A stretch of 64,000 nucleotides of DNA from Acidobacteriaceae bacterium. GTDB lineage: Bacteria > Acidobacteriota > Terriglobia > Terriglobales > Acidobacteriaceae. The notes beneath the pieces were generated by a model. It was given only the letters and a program-made list of their open reading frames with translations, had not been told where the DNA came from and ran no database searches. A program made the position numbers and the translations under genes. The first letter of the stretch is position 1. Each line of letters opens with the position of its first letter. Of this stretch, positions 43,490-51,394 are shown piece by piece. The stretch spans positions 160,638-224,637 of the forward strand of contig PLHW01000008.1 of the NCBI GenBank assembly GCA_003139095.1, written 5' to 3'.

Positions 43490-43605
43490 ATATCCGGCTC
43501 CCATCCGGAGCCGCGCTCTTGTTGGGATGCGGTCAGCGGAAGGTTCTGCGTCTGCTTGATCGCGGATGGTAACTGATTTCGTGATCACGAAGATGGCGGG
43601 AGGAA

Positions 43606-43716
43606 CTACAGAACGTAGAGCCGCAGAATCCACCAGACAAGAAATATTGCAACAACTGCCCCTGCGAAATGAACGATCCAGTCGCCAACTGTTTTCGGCT
43701 TACCGAAATTGAACAC
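43606..43716 (-). CDS. Possible small membrane protein (36 residues)
   Basis: A GTG at 43716 opens a 36-residue frame: MFNFGKPKTVGDWIVHFAGA then VVAIFLVWWILRLYVL and a stop. One strong hydrophobic helix of 16-18 residues follows a basic, hydrophilic start, as in small bacterial membrane proteins. There is no clear ribosome site. No homologue family is recognised. It is too short for ordinary gene calling and could be chance. Confidence 0.4.
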   Translation of the reverse strand: MFNFGKPKTVGDWIVHFAGAVVAIFLVWWILRLYVL

Positions 43717-43823
43717 GATGGCATCGTAGCACGGAGACCCAGACAAGGCTTACGCTGATAACGTTTTGCTAGGAACAACAGCATCGGCCGCGGGCGCCCG
43801 CGCCACGGGGTCACGCTCTACGG

Positions 43824-44363
43824 TCAGTTGGATTTTTTGAGGAGGAAGGCGGCGGCGAAGCTGGCTATGGATGCGAGGAGCCATTCGATGCGCCAGAGCT
43901 GGATGGCTTGCCAATCGAGGGTGGTGCGGGCAGTGAAGATGATGCTGACCGAGAGTGCTGCGAAGAAGCAGAGCAGGCCGAGGAGGAACGCGAGCAGAGA
44001 GGGCGTGGTCAGGCCAAGGCGGCGGGCGGCGGCGGTGAATTGCGGGAGGCCGGTTAGCGCGGCCAGGTTGTGGAGTTCAGCGGAGCGGGTGGTTAAACCG
44101 CGAGCTGAAGTTGATTCGGGGGCGGGGGATGACTCAGGCGTTGCGGTTGACTCGCGGGCGGTGCCGCAGGTGTGGCAGAAGCGGGCTCCGAGGATGAACT
44201 CGGAGGCACAGGCGTCGCAGGTCTCGCGGCGGCCATTGGTTACGGGGGCGGCGGAGGATGCGATAGCTCCGGAGGATGCGTTGGATGCCGGGGATGCTTG
44301 GGTCGAGACGGGGGCTGGGGGGCGCCAGAACTCGTGCTGAACCTGATGTGCTGCGTCTGCCAT
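43824..44363 (-). CDS. Zinc-ribbon membrane protein
   Basis: A 179-residue protein. An N-terminal Ala/Ser/Pro-rich stretch leads to a zinc-ribbon-like pair, CDACASEFILGARFCHTCG (about 49-67). After another low-complexity stretch come two hydrophobic helices (about 119-142, LLAFLLGLLCFFAALSVSII; and about 157-175). It ends with a basic tail (LLKKSN). It resembles other zinc-ribbon membrane proteins such as the PspC fusion at 30826, but lacks PspC. Function unknown. The start has a ribosome site (AAAAGGGGAGTCC). Confidence 0.72.
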   Translation of the reverse strand: MADAAHQVQHEFWRPPAPVSTQASPASNASSGAIASSAAPVTNGRRETCDACASEFILGARFCHTCGTARESTATPESSPAPESTSARGLTTRSAELHNLAALTGLPQFTAAARRLGLTTPSLLAFLLGLLCFFAALSVSIIFTARTTLDWQAIQLWRIEWLLASIASFAAAFLLKKSN

Positions 44364-44686
44364 CCTGGGACTCCCCTTTTAAGCGGCCGCAGGTGATGAC
44401 GTTACCGAAATGCGGCTGTGTGTGGTGCGGTACATCGCAAGCCAATCACCAAAACAACTAATTGCAAACACATGGGTTAAGGACGGGCCTTTGGGGGAGG
44501 GCCGGGTTCGGGATGGCAAGAATTACGCGATGATCCCGAATTTCCTCTCTATATTGCCTGAGAATTTGGCTTGTGGGACGTGTTTGGTTTGGTTCGGGGG
44601 GGTGGGAAGTTAGAAGTCAGAAGTTAAACCTCATCCGTCCAACTCTCAGCGGCAGCGCCCGGTTGAGACGTGAGGGATCGACTGGA
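44364..44686. other. Intergenic stretch with AGAAGTCAGAAGT repeat
   Basis: About 320 bases with no gene. Near 44604-44630 lies TTAGAAGTCAGAAGTTAAAC; the same AGAAGTC words recur at 45661-45695, so thiD is flanked by copies. Confidence 0.45.
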
Positions 44687-45646
44687 TTACTTGCGGGAGA
44701 AGAGGTGTTCGGGGTCGGAGATTACGGCGCTGGGGCGGCGTTGCTGCTGCATGCGGTAGAGGTGATGGAGCGGGCCGGCCCCGTGGCCGATGGGCTGGGC
44801 GTTGGCGATGGCGGCCGAGACGTAGGCTTTGGCGAGGAGGACGGCTTCGGGGAGTCCGCGGCCGTGGGCGAGGTGACAGGCGATGGCGGTGGCGAAGGCG
44901 CAGCCGGTGCCGTGGGTGGAATTGGAGGACTGGCGCGTGGCTTTGAAAACTTCCTGCTCGATGCCGCGAGAGGTGGTGAGGCTGAGAAGGTCGATGGCCT
45001 TTTCGAGATGGCCGGCGGTGACGACCACGTTGGTCGCGCCAAGAGTGTGAAGCTGGCGGGCGAAGGCGCGCATGGCGTCGAGGGCGGAGGACATGCTTTC
45101 AAACGTGATGGTTTCGAGCTTCGTGCCGTCGAAGGTGGTGCTGGATGTCGTCGAAGAGTTGGCGGGCGAGCCGGCAGCGGCGCCGCTGGCGCGGGTGAGG
45201 CCGGCGAGGGCAGCGGCCTCGTCGAGGTTGGGAGTGACGACTTCGGCGAGAGGCAGGAGGCGCTCGATCAGGGCGCGGGTGCCGGCGGGGTCGAGGAGTT
45301 CGGCGCCGGAGCTGGAGCGGAGGATAGGGTCGAGGACGATGTGCGGGAGGCGCGTTTTTTCGAGGAAGTCGGCGACGGCGGTAACGATGGCGTGATTGGC
45401 CAACATGCCGATGTGGACGGCGTCGATGGCGAAGTCGGCGGCGAGTTCGTCGAGGGTGGCGGCGAGGATGGCGGGATCGATGGGGTGGACCTGACGAACT
45501 CCCAGGGTGGACTGGACGGTGAGAGCGGTGATGGCGGCAACGCCGTAGGACTCGTGGGCGGCGATGACCTTGAGGTCGGCGGTGACGCCGGCGCCGGAGG
45601 AAGGATCGAAGCCGGCGATGGTGAGGATGATGGGCGGGGCGGCCAT
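44687..45646 (-). CDS. thiD: Hydroxymethylpyrimidine/phosphomethylpyrimidine kinase
   Basis: A 319-residue ribokinase-like enzyme in thiamine synthesis; it phosphorylates HMP to HMP-P and then HMP-PP. Motifs: LTIAGFDPSSGAGVTADLKV at the N-terminus, the FAIDAVHIGMLAN substrate segment, and the ATP/catalytic motif THGTGCAFATAIACHLAHG near residues 248-266, containing the GTGC catalytic region. It is longer than typical (about 260-270), mostly because of inserts such as ASGAAAGSPANSSTTSS. I saw no TPP riboswitch upstream. No other thi genes are in the window. Confidence 0.95.
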   Translation of the reverse strand: MAAPPIILTIAGFDPSSGAGVTADLKVIAAHESYGVAAITALTVQSTLGVRQVHPIDPAILAATLDELAADFAIDAVHIGMLANHAIVTAVADFLEKTRLPHIVLDPILRSSSGAELLDPAGTRALIERLLPLAEVVTPNLDEAAALAGLTRASGAAAGSPANSSTTSSTTFDGTKLETITFESMSSALDAMRAFARQLHTLGATNVVVTAGHLEKAIDLLSLTTSRGIEQEVFKATRQSSNSTHGTGCAFATAIACHLAHGRGLPEAVLLAKAYVSAAIANAQPIGHGAGPLHHLYRMQQQRRPSAVISDPEHLFSRK

Positions 45647-46090
45647 GAGACCACTGTAACCGAAGTCAGGAGTCAGAAGTTAGAAGTCAGAAGTCGGATT
45701 GCAGAGTGGGGATTGCAGAGTTCAGGACGGGGTTCGCGATCAACATGCGGGGGCAGGATGCCCACCCGACAGCAAGCGGGGATACTGGCGCTACGCCTTT
45801 CACTAGTGATTTTCTGCGGGGGCTCAAGATTTTTTATTTACCATGGAGTCATGCCTTCGCGCGCGCGTAAGGTATTCATTGTAAATGACTTATCTGGTAA
45901 TACTTACTAAATTACTGATTTTATGGGAGATAGCTTGGGATTCCATTTGGGGAAAAGTTGCCCGATTACTATTTAGTTAACAGTGACGAGGGACTGTAAT
46001 CAGCAAGATAGGGGGCAAAATGGGCAGATTGTCGGGTCTAAACCATTCGATTAATTACTCTTAAGTAAAGTCACTCGAGGTCTTTTCCGA
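45647..46090. other. Intergenic stretch, AT-rich at its 3' part
   Basis: The part nearest thiD holds the AGTCAGAAGTTAGAAGTCAG repeat. The rest (about 45830-46060) is clearly AT-rich (ATTACTGATTTTATGGGAG, AATTACTCTTAAGTAAAG) and contains no gene. It may hold a promoter or regulator site; the promoter I trust most is listed separately. Confidence 0.4.
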
Positions 46091-46119
46091 TTGACATAGA
46101 GCGCCGGGACCCGTAGGAT
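46091..46119 (+). promoter_or_regulatory. Sigma-70-type promoter of rlpA
   Basis: TTGACA at 46091-46096 is a perfect -35. After exactly 17 bases comes TAGGAT at 46114-46119, a fair -10 (TATAAT has TATAAT). The gene's ATG follows about 64 bases later with the ribosome site AACGGAGGTAACTG. The spacing and the matches make this the most convincing promoter in the window; it is not tested. Confidence 0.72.
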
Positions 46120-46182
46120 CACGAAATCGTTTGACCAAAGGAGCAGACGACCAACAAACGACTTTCAAACGGAGGTAACTGA

Positions 46183-46701
46183 ATGCGACGACGTTTCGCC
46201 GAAGGCCTGGCAGTGCTTTTATCGGTCGCCAGTCTGGGGGCAGGAGCCGCATCCGGGCCAAGCCTGGAAGCCGCCAAGGTCAAAGAGCCGCAGGTTGTAA
46301 AGACTGCCGGCGCCCCTACAAACAAAATAACCCACCCGGTAACCAATCCAGTCAGCAAGAAGTCCCACCCCTACCAGGTCGGAACGGCCTCGTGGTACGG
46401 GGAGTATTTCCAGGGCAAGGCAACAGCCAGCGGTGAGCCGTATGACATGCAGGACTTTACCGCGGCGCATCCGACGCTGCCACTGGGAAGTTACGTGAAG
46501 GTGACCAATCTCGGCAACGGAAAAGCCGTTGTCGTGCGAATCAACGATCGCGGCCCGGTGGTGGATGGGCGGATCATCGATGTTTCCTACGTCGCCGCGC
46601 GGGCGCTTGGATTTAGAGAGCGCGGTGTCCAGAAGGTTCGTCTGGATCTGGACCGGCCGACTACGCTGGCCGAGCTGGAACCGGTAGCAAATCTCCGATA
46701 A
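46183..46701 (+). CDS. rlpA: RlpA-like septal-ring/lytic transglycosylase protein
   Basis: A 172-residue protein with a signal peptide (FAEGLAVLLSVASLGAGAAS). The double-psi beta-barrel (about 63-155) carries ASWYGEYFQGKATASGEPYD, LPLGSYVKVTNLGNGKAVVV and RINDRGPVVDGRIIDVSYVA, the hallmark of RlpA. The conserved Asp in NDRGP is present. RlpA acts in the periplasm on peptidoglycan with few stem peptides at division sites. The C-terminal SPOR domain of long RlpA is missing, so this is the short form. It is preceded by a good promoter. Confidence 0.92.
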   Translation: MRRRFAEGLAVLLSVASLGAGAASGPSLEAAKVKEPQVVKTAGAPTNKITHPVTNPVSKKSHPYQVGTASWYGEYFQGKATASGEPYDMQDFTAAHPTLPLGSYVKVTNLGNGKAVVVRINDRGPVVDGRIIDVSYVAARALGFRERGVQKVRLDLDRPTTLAELEPVANLR

Positions 46702-46721
46702 AACCGATACACTCGCGAGCG

Positions 46722-47432
46722 ATGGTTGAGAATTTTGACCGGCGCCAGCGATTGATTGTCGCGCTCGATGTAGCGACAGCCGAGGCCGCCCGGAAGATCG
46801 TGGCGGCCGTCGGAGATTCCGCGTTCACCTACAAAGTGGGGATGCAGTTATATACGGCGGAGGGGCCGGCGGTGGTGCGGGAGCTGGTCGGCTCGGGCCG
46901 GCAGATATTTCTCGATCTGAAGTATCACGACATTCCGAATACGGTGGGCTCGGCGGTGCGGGAGGCGGCAGAGCTGGGCGTGAGTATGCTGACCGTGCAC
47001 GCGGCGGGCGGGGGAAAGATGCTGCGCGCGGCAACGGAGGCGGCGACGAAGGTGAACCCGAAGCTAGTGGTGCTGGGCGTGACGGTGCTGACGAGCTTGG
47101 ACGAGGACGATTTGGGGACGCTGGGCGTGCGTGGAGGCCTGACGGATCAGGTCCTACGGATGGCGGCGCTGGCGTTGACGAATGGATGCAGAGGGGTGGT
47201 GGCGTCGGCGCGCGAGTGCCCGGCTCTGCGGGCGGAGTTTGGGAGCGAGTTCGCGATTGTGACGCCGGGAGTGCGGCCGGCGGGCAGCGGACACGATGAC
47301 CAGGCGCGGGTGGTGACTCCGGCGGAAGCGATGGCGGCAGGAGCGTCGCACATCGTGGTGGGGCGGCCGATCACGGAGGCGAGCGATCCGGCGGCGGAAG
47401 CGCGGGCGATTCTTGGGCAGATCGCGGCGTAG
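46722..47432 (+). CDS. pyrF: Orotidine 5'-phosphate decarboxylase
   Basis: A 236-residue enzyme of usual size for the last step of UMP synthesis. The catalytic motif FLDLKYHDIPNTVGSAVREA (about 64-83) has the Asp-Lys-Asp arrangement (D.K..D). The C-terminal phosphate-binding segment reads VTPGVRPAG and then HIVVGRPITEASDPAAEARA. It lies 20 bases downstream of rlpA, so they may share a transcript. Confidence 0.97.
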   Translation: MVENFDRRQRLIVALDVATAEAARKIVAAVGDSAFTYKVGMQLYTAEGPAVVRELVGSGRQIFLDLKYHDIPNTVGSAVREAAELGVSMLTVHAAGGGKMLRAATEAATKVNPKLVVLGVTVLTSLDEDDLGTLGVRGGLTDQVLRMAALALTNGCRGVVASARECPALRAEFGSEFAIVTPGVRPAGSGHDDQARVVTPAEAMAAGASHIVVGRPITEASDPAAEARAILGQIAA

Positions 47433-47515
47433 GGAAATTCCTGATTTGTAATTTCTGATTTGTAATTTGGAGCCTTGGCTCGACTGCCGAGGGTGACTGT
47501 CCCCGGAAGTGACCC

Positions 47516-47845
47516 TTACGCGGCGAATGCGCGCGGATCGAAAACCGTCCTGATGGAGGCGATCTTTCCGTCTTTTACTTGATACCAGGAACAGAAAAAC
47601 GTCGTTACCTTCTCGGTCACGAAGTCGTAGAGCAGGCAAACGTCGTCGCCGTCCACGAAAACCTTCTTCATGAGGTATCTTCCCTGCTGCTTCTCCATCA
47701 TCTTGAGGAAATCGTCGGCGCTGCGGAAGGCCTCGCCGGCTGGGCCCTTGATGAAGACACCATCGCCCAAGTAGCGCCTGGCGGCAACGTAATCCCGCTT
47801 GCCCATTGCGTCGATGTAAGACATTACTACTTCTCTAGCGCTCAT
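47516..47845 (-). CDS. SnoaL/NTF2-like domain protein
   Basis: The ATG at 47845 gives 109 residues; a longer frame begins far upstream in the neighbouring zinc-ribbon gene and is not credible. The NTF2-like fold shows as VMSYIDAMGKRDYVAARRYL, GDGVFIKGPAGEAFRSADDF, then VCLLYDFVTEKVTTFFCSWY and KDGKIASIRTVFDPRAFAA. Such proteins bind small ligands or act as simple isomerases or polyketide cyclases; the specific role is unknown. It lies next to the small zinc-ribbon gene on the same strand. Confidence 0.82.
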   Translation of the reverse strand: MSAREVVMSYIDAMGKRDYVAARRYLGDGVFIKGPAGEAFRSADDFLKMMEKQQGRYLMKKVFVDGDDVCLLYDFVTEKVTTFFCSWYQVKDGKIASIRTVFDPRAFAA

Positions 47846-47900
47846 AGGCACCCGAACCTCTCTGCATAGGCCTCGCCAGCAAAAGCTCGCAGCTGCGAGT

Positions 47901-48080
47901 CTATAACTTCTCGAAAAAATCGCAGGCGGAGCATGAGATGAAGATGCCGCCGGGAACGCTGCGCTCGCGGTCTTTGACGCGCTTAACGATGCGCGTATCT
48001 TTGCCACACTTGGGGCAGGCGGTTGACTTGGTCGTGTCCATGACCTTCTTACGGTCGGCGGTTTTTGCAATTTTTGCCAT
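47901..48080 (-). CDS. Small zinc-ribbon protein
   Basis: The ATG at 48080 with a ribosome site (CAGGAGAACGTA) gives 59 residues. Two CxxC pairs, ACPKCGKDTRIVKR and ISCSACDFFEKL, form a single zinc ribbon, like the small ribbons in topoisomerase I tails or transcription factors. The N-terminus is basic (AKIAKTADRKKVMD). The role is unknown. The gene precedes the SnoaL-like gene on the minus strand. Confidence 0.8.
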   Translation of the reverse strand: MAKIAKTADRKKVMDTTKSTACPKCGKDTRIVKRVKDRERSVPGGIFISCSACDFFEKL

Positions 48081-48418
48081 TACGTTCTCCTGACAGGAAT
48101 GTGCCGCCGGTGAAAAGGCCGGGGTTCTACCTGGTAATTGGGGAGTATTGAGGAATGCCAAGCCGTTCGCGGCCGGGCGGAGTCAACATAGGTTGATCGG
48201 TACCGTGTACTCGCCAAAGAAATTCTACACGAAGGCGAGGCGGGGGCGAAATCGGCGGGGCGGGGGCGGGGCAATTCGTTTTTCACCACGGAGGCACAGA
48301 GGCACGGAGAAAACCGGCTTGGTTGGAGAGTCTCTCCGACATTTTGATTTTACGGTTCAGCAGAGCGTCGGCTGAGAAATTCGGGTGAGAAATAACGAGC
48401 CGTCGCCACTAGAACAAC
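48081..48418. other. Intergenic stretch with an interspersed repeat copy
   Basis: Nothing coding is credible. Near 48283-48325 is ACCACGGAGGCACAGAGGCA and then CGGAGAAAACCGGCTT, a short-word repeat related to the copies near 1787-1885, 14600 and 56515. Confidence 0.5.
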
Positions 48419-48438
48419 GGGGCCGCTTGCGCGGCCCC
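48419..48438 (-). terminator. Terminator of the S53 peptidase gene
   Basis: GGGGCCGC pairs with GCGGCCCC around TTGC, 47 bases after the stop of the minus-strand gene. On the minus strand GTTGTTCTAG follows the stem, moderately T-rich. It is a probable intrinsic terminator. Confidence 0.65.
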
Positions 48439-48485
48439 GCTGAAAACAGCTTACAGGCTGGTTGAAAAACTACTGCGTGGTGCAG

Positions 48486-51017
48486 TTACTTGCCGGTGCC
48501 TGTCAGGGTCGAGGTTTGGGGACTGCCGACAGCACTGTCGCTGACCTGGAGCGTGCCCGACCGCGTTCCCTTCTGAGTGGGAGCGAAGATCACGGCGATT
48601 TTGCAGCTGCTCTTCGCTCCGAGGCTGGAGGTACAGGTGGTGGAGGAAACGCTGAAGTCTCCCGTGGTGGAGATGGAGATGCCAGTCAGCGCAACGCTTT
48701 GTTTGTTGGCGAGGGTGAAATTTTTCGCCTTGCTGTTGCTGCCCACTTTGGTGGCGGGGAACGTAGCGCTGGCGGGAGCTAAAGTGGCTTGCGCGGTGCC
48801 CGTGCCCGAGAGGCTTACGCTTTGCGGGCTGCCGGGCGCGTTGTCAGTGAAGGTCAACGATCCGGTGCGGGAGCCGACCTGGGTGGGCGTGAAGGTGACG
48901 GTAACGGTGCACTTTCCACCTGCGGGCACGGTGGACCCGCAGGTCTTGGATTGAATGGCGAAATCGCCGGAGGTGGCGATGTTCGAGATATCGAGCGTGG
49001 CCTGGCCGGTGTTGGTGAGAGTGACGGATTGAGCTTTGGAGGTCTGGCCGACCACTTCGCTGCCAAAAGTAAGTGACGTGGGCGAAAGCGTTACAACGGG
49101 GGCCCCAGTGACATCGAGTTGTATGCCGGCTTCGCTGGTCAGGCTGCCCGAGACGCCGTTGATCAATACGGTCGAGTTGCCGCCCGCTGCGCCGGGGGCA
49201 ACAGTGAGAGTCAACGTGCTGGTGGAAGTGGCGGGATTGGGATTGAACGACGCGGTCACGCCACTGGGCAGGCCTGACGCCGAAAGCGTCACGCTGCCGT
49301 TGAACCCGTTGGCAGGCACCACAGTGATGGTGCTGGTGCCGGTACTGCCGAGTTGAATGGCAAGCGCGAACGGGTTTGGAGTAAGCGTGAAATACTGCCC
49401 GGCGAGTGAATTGATGAGGCCGGAGTCGTTGGGACTTCCCCAGCCAGTGCATAAGTCGAAACCGATGGCGCAGGGAAAGCCGTTGTTGCCGCTGACAATG
49501 TCGTGAAAATCAGTGTTGTAGTTCGGCCCCAAGCCAATCGAATAAATGGCTGGATTGATAAAGCCGACCGGCAGATTGCCGCTGGCGACCGACTGTTGAT
49601 TGACGAGCGCCAGGTAACCGGCCCACATGGGAGCGGCAAAGCTGGTGCCACCCAATCCGGTGCCGCAGCCGTTCTGGTCCGAGCAATAGTAGAACGTGGT
49701 GTTTGCGTTGGCCGCGACGTCAGGCCCGTTGCGATAGGTCTGGGAACAACTGGAGCAGCCCGCGGCGGCGGCGACCTGCCAGTAAGGAATCGGGAAATGG
49801 TCGGGCGAAATGCCGCCCCCGCCGCCCGACCAGCCGGTCTCGGATTGCCATGGACCGCCCGCGCCCTGAGTGACCAGGTCGGTGCCGCCTACGGATACAA
49901 GATAGTCATCGTCAGCGGGGTAAGCGCTGCTGGTCCACTTGCCGGAGTCGCCGGCCGCGGCGAACAAGTTCTGTCCCTGTGCGGCGAACTCCTGGAAGAT
50001 GGGATCGTCGGTCCTTGCGTCCTGGGGGCCCCATCCCCAAGAACAGCTCAATTGAGCATTGAGCGGATTGGCGGTCGCCATGGCATTGAAAATGGCGGTG
50101 TCGCTGGACCCGACATACATGACGAGGCTGGAGAGGTTGGGCGCCATGCCGAGAGCCTGGGTCATATCGATCGTCTGCTCGGTGTCGTCGCAACCTTGGG
50201 ACGCGTAGCAGGTGGTGGGAGTGCCGTCCACGGACAAGAGCGTGACGGGGACGTTGAGGGTCTGGTTGACATTCTGGTAATAGGTGGTCAAGTCCGCCAA
50301 ATCGGTGCCGACGAACTCAAACAGGCCGAGTGATTGCCCAGCGCCGGTGAGAGCAGTGCCCTCGTAATAGGCCGCGCGCATGTCGCTGCCGCAATAAGAA
50401 TTTCTGGGACAGGATCCGGAGATATCAGGATGGCCCGCGAGTTTGCCGTGCTGGAAGAGCGGGCGGGGAGGCGAATAGTTGTCGAGGCCGGAGATGTGCC
50501 ACAACTGGAAAGGCAGATCCAGCGCGGGCTCGCGGTCAGGAGCGAAGAATGTACGATTCCCGGTGGGGTGGCGGTACAAGCCCATTTGCACGTGAAAGGC
50601 TTTTTCAATGTTAGCGACCGAGCCGAGGAGAACGAGATCCATACGGTTGCGCGAGGTGTTGACAATGGTAAAGCCATTGGCTTTGGCGAAACGAATGACC
50701 GCGCGATATTGGTCGTCGCTGGGACCAAATCTCTCGGTGAACTCGTTGACCGAGACAAAATGGCGGTAGGAGGGACTGGTGGGATCGTAGAGTTGCTGAA
50801 GAAAATTTTCGAGTTCCGGCTGATGACGCAGCGCGAGAACGAGATCGAATCGAACGGATTGCGCGGCGGGCAAGCGGCCAAGCAACTCGGCTTGGCCATT
50901 GACAACTACTTCGCGGGTGTGGCGGGTCAATAGCGCCTGGGGCTGCGCCTGGGAAACAACGCTCGCCATCGAAACAACCATGGCGACGGCAAGCAAGAAT
51001 GTAGTAACTCGAATCAT
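48486..51017 (-). CDS. S53 (sedolisin/pro-kumamolisin) peptidase with surface modules
   Basis: An 843-residue secreted protein. A signal peptide (about 4-24) is followed by a pro-kumamolisin activation domain (about 40-185, with LQQLYDPTSPSYRHFVSVNE). The peptidase domain follows: the acidic catalytic residues in GCDDTEQTIDMTQALGMAPN (Glu and Asp near 279-283), the oxyanion Asp in AAAGDSGKW, and the Ser in GGTSFAAPMWAGYLALV (about 455). At the C-terminus an Ig-like module (VTLSASGLPSGVTASFNPNP) and two choice-of-anchor D modules (SLSPTSLTFGSEVVGQTSKA, CGSTVPAGGKCTVTVTFTPT) match those in the proteins at 34026 and 51395. Acid-active extracellular proteolysis is expected. Confidence 0.93.
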   Translation of the reverse strand: MIRVTTFLLAVAMVVSMASVVSQAQPQALLTRHTREVVVNGQAELLGRLPAAQSVRFDLVLALRHQPELENFLQQLYDPTSPSYRHFVSVNEFTERFGPSDDQYRAVIRFAKANGFTIVNTSRNRMDLVLLGSVANIEKAFHVQMGLYRHPTGNRTFFAPDREPALDLPFQLWHISGLDNYSPPRPLFQHGKLAGHPDISGSCPRNSYCGSDMRAAYYEGTALTGAGQSLGLFEFVGTDLADLTTYYQNVNQTLNVPVTLLSVDGTPTTCYASQGCDDTEQTIDMTQALGMAPNLSSLVMYVGSSDTAIFNAMATANPLNAQLSCSWGWGPQDARTDDPIFQEFAAQGQNLFAAAGDSGKWTSSAYPADDDYLVSVGGTDLVTQGAGGPWQSETGWSGGGGGISPDHFPIPYWQVAAAAGCSSCSQTYRNGPDVAANANTTFYYCSDQNGCGTGLGGTSFAAPMWAGYLALVNQQSVASGNLPVGFINPAIYSIGLGPNYNTDFHDIVSGNNGFPCAIGFDLCTGWGSPNDSGLINSLAGQYFTLTPNPFALAIQLGSTGTSTITVVPANGFNGSVTLSASGLPSGVTASFNPNPATSTSTLTLTVAPGAAGGNSTVLINGVSGSLTSEAGIQLDVTGAPVVTLSPTSLTFGSEVVGQTSKAQSVTLTNTGQATLDISNIATSGDFAIQSKTCGSTVPAGGKCTVTVTFTPTQVGSRTGSLTFTDNAPGSPQSVSLSGTGTAQATLAPASATFPATKVGSNSKAKNFTLANKQSVALTGISISTTGDFSVSSTTCTSSLGAKSSCKIAVIFAPTQKGTRSGTLQVSDSAVGSPQTSTLTGTGK

Positions 51018-51334
51018 GGCTTCTCCTCTAATAAACAGGCAATCACCGCACCATACGGTGGCTTAACGTTTACGCGAAGCCCGGCGACTTTTCATGCGAC
51101 TCGATGGAAAAGGGGGAACAGCCGGCGGGCTGGAACGATCGCGCTTAGCTTACACCCATCCGGTGGCTTCGAACAGACTGAAAGACGCTGCATTAAAGAT
51201 GAATGGTTTCTTCCGGAACTACAAGATGTAGTAATTGCGGAGCGATGGCACCCTTGCGCTTTGCTATCACTTCACTTTCATCAGGTTGTGAAGAGGACTT
51301 CCATCTCCAAGCTGTGGAACGTGCTCGGGACACG
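51018..51334. other. Intergenic gap
   Basis: About 320 bases holding the promoter side of the S53 gene. No gene or recognised repeat is seen. Confidence 0.4.
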
Positions 51335-51362
51335 AAAAAAGGGCGGGACCGAAGTCCCGCCC
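51335..51362 (-). terminator. Intrinsic terminator of the gene at 51395-53575
   Basis: On the minus strand GGGCGGGAC pairs with GTCCCGCCC around a four-base TTCG-type loop, followed by a run of six T. It sits 33 bases past the stop of the minus-strand gene. This is the clearest terminator in the window. Confidence 0.9.
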
Positions 51363-51394
51363 AGAGTGTTGTGCGTCAGCCAACGCTGCCGCAG

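Noticed and set aside
45647-45720. Possible TPP riboswitch upstream of thiD
   Set aside because: The typical conserved CTGAG and ACCTGAT blocks of a TPP riboswitch are not present in this gap.
44573-45910. A 445-codon plus-strand frame opposite thiD
   Set aside because: Gly/Val/Glu-rich shadow of the real minus-strand thiD gene; no known domain.
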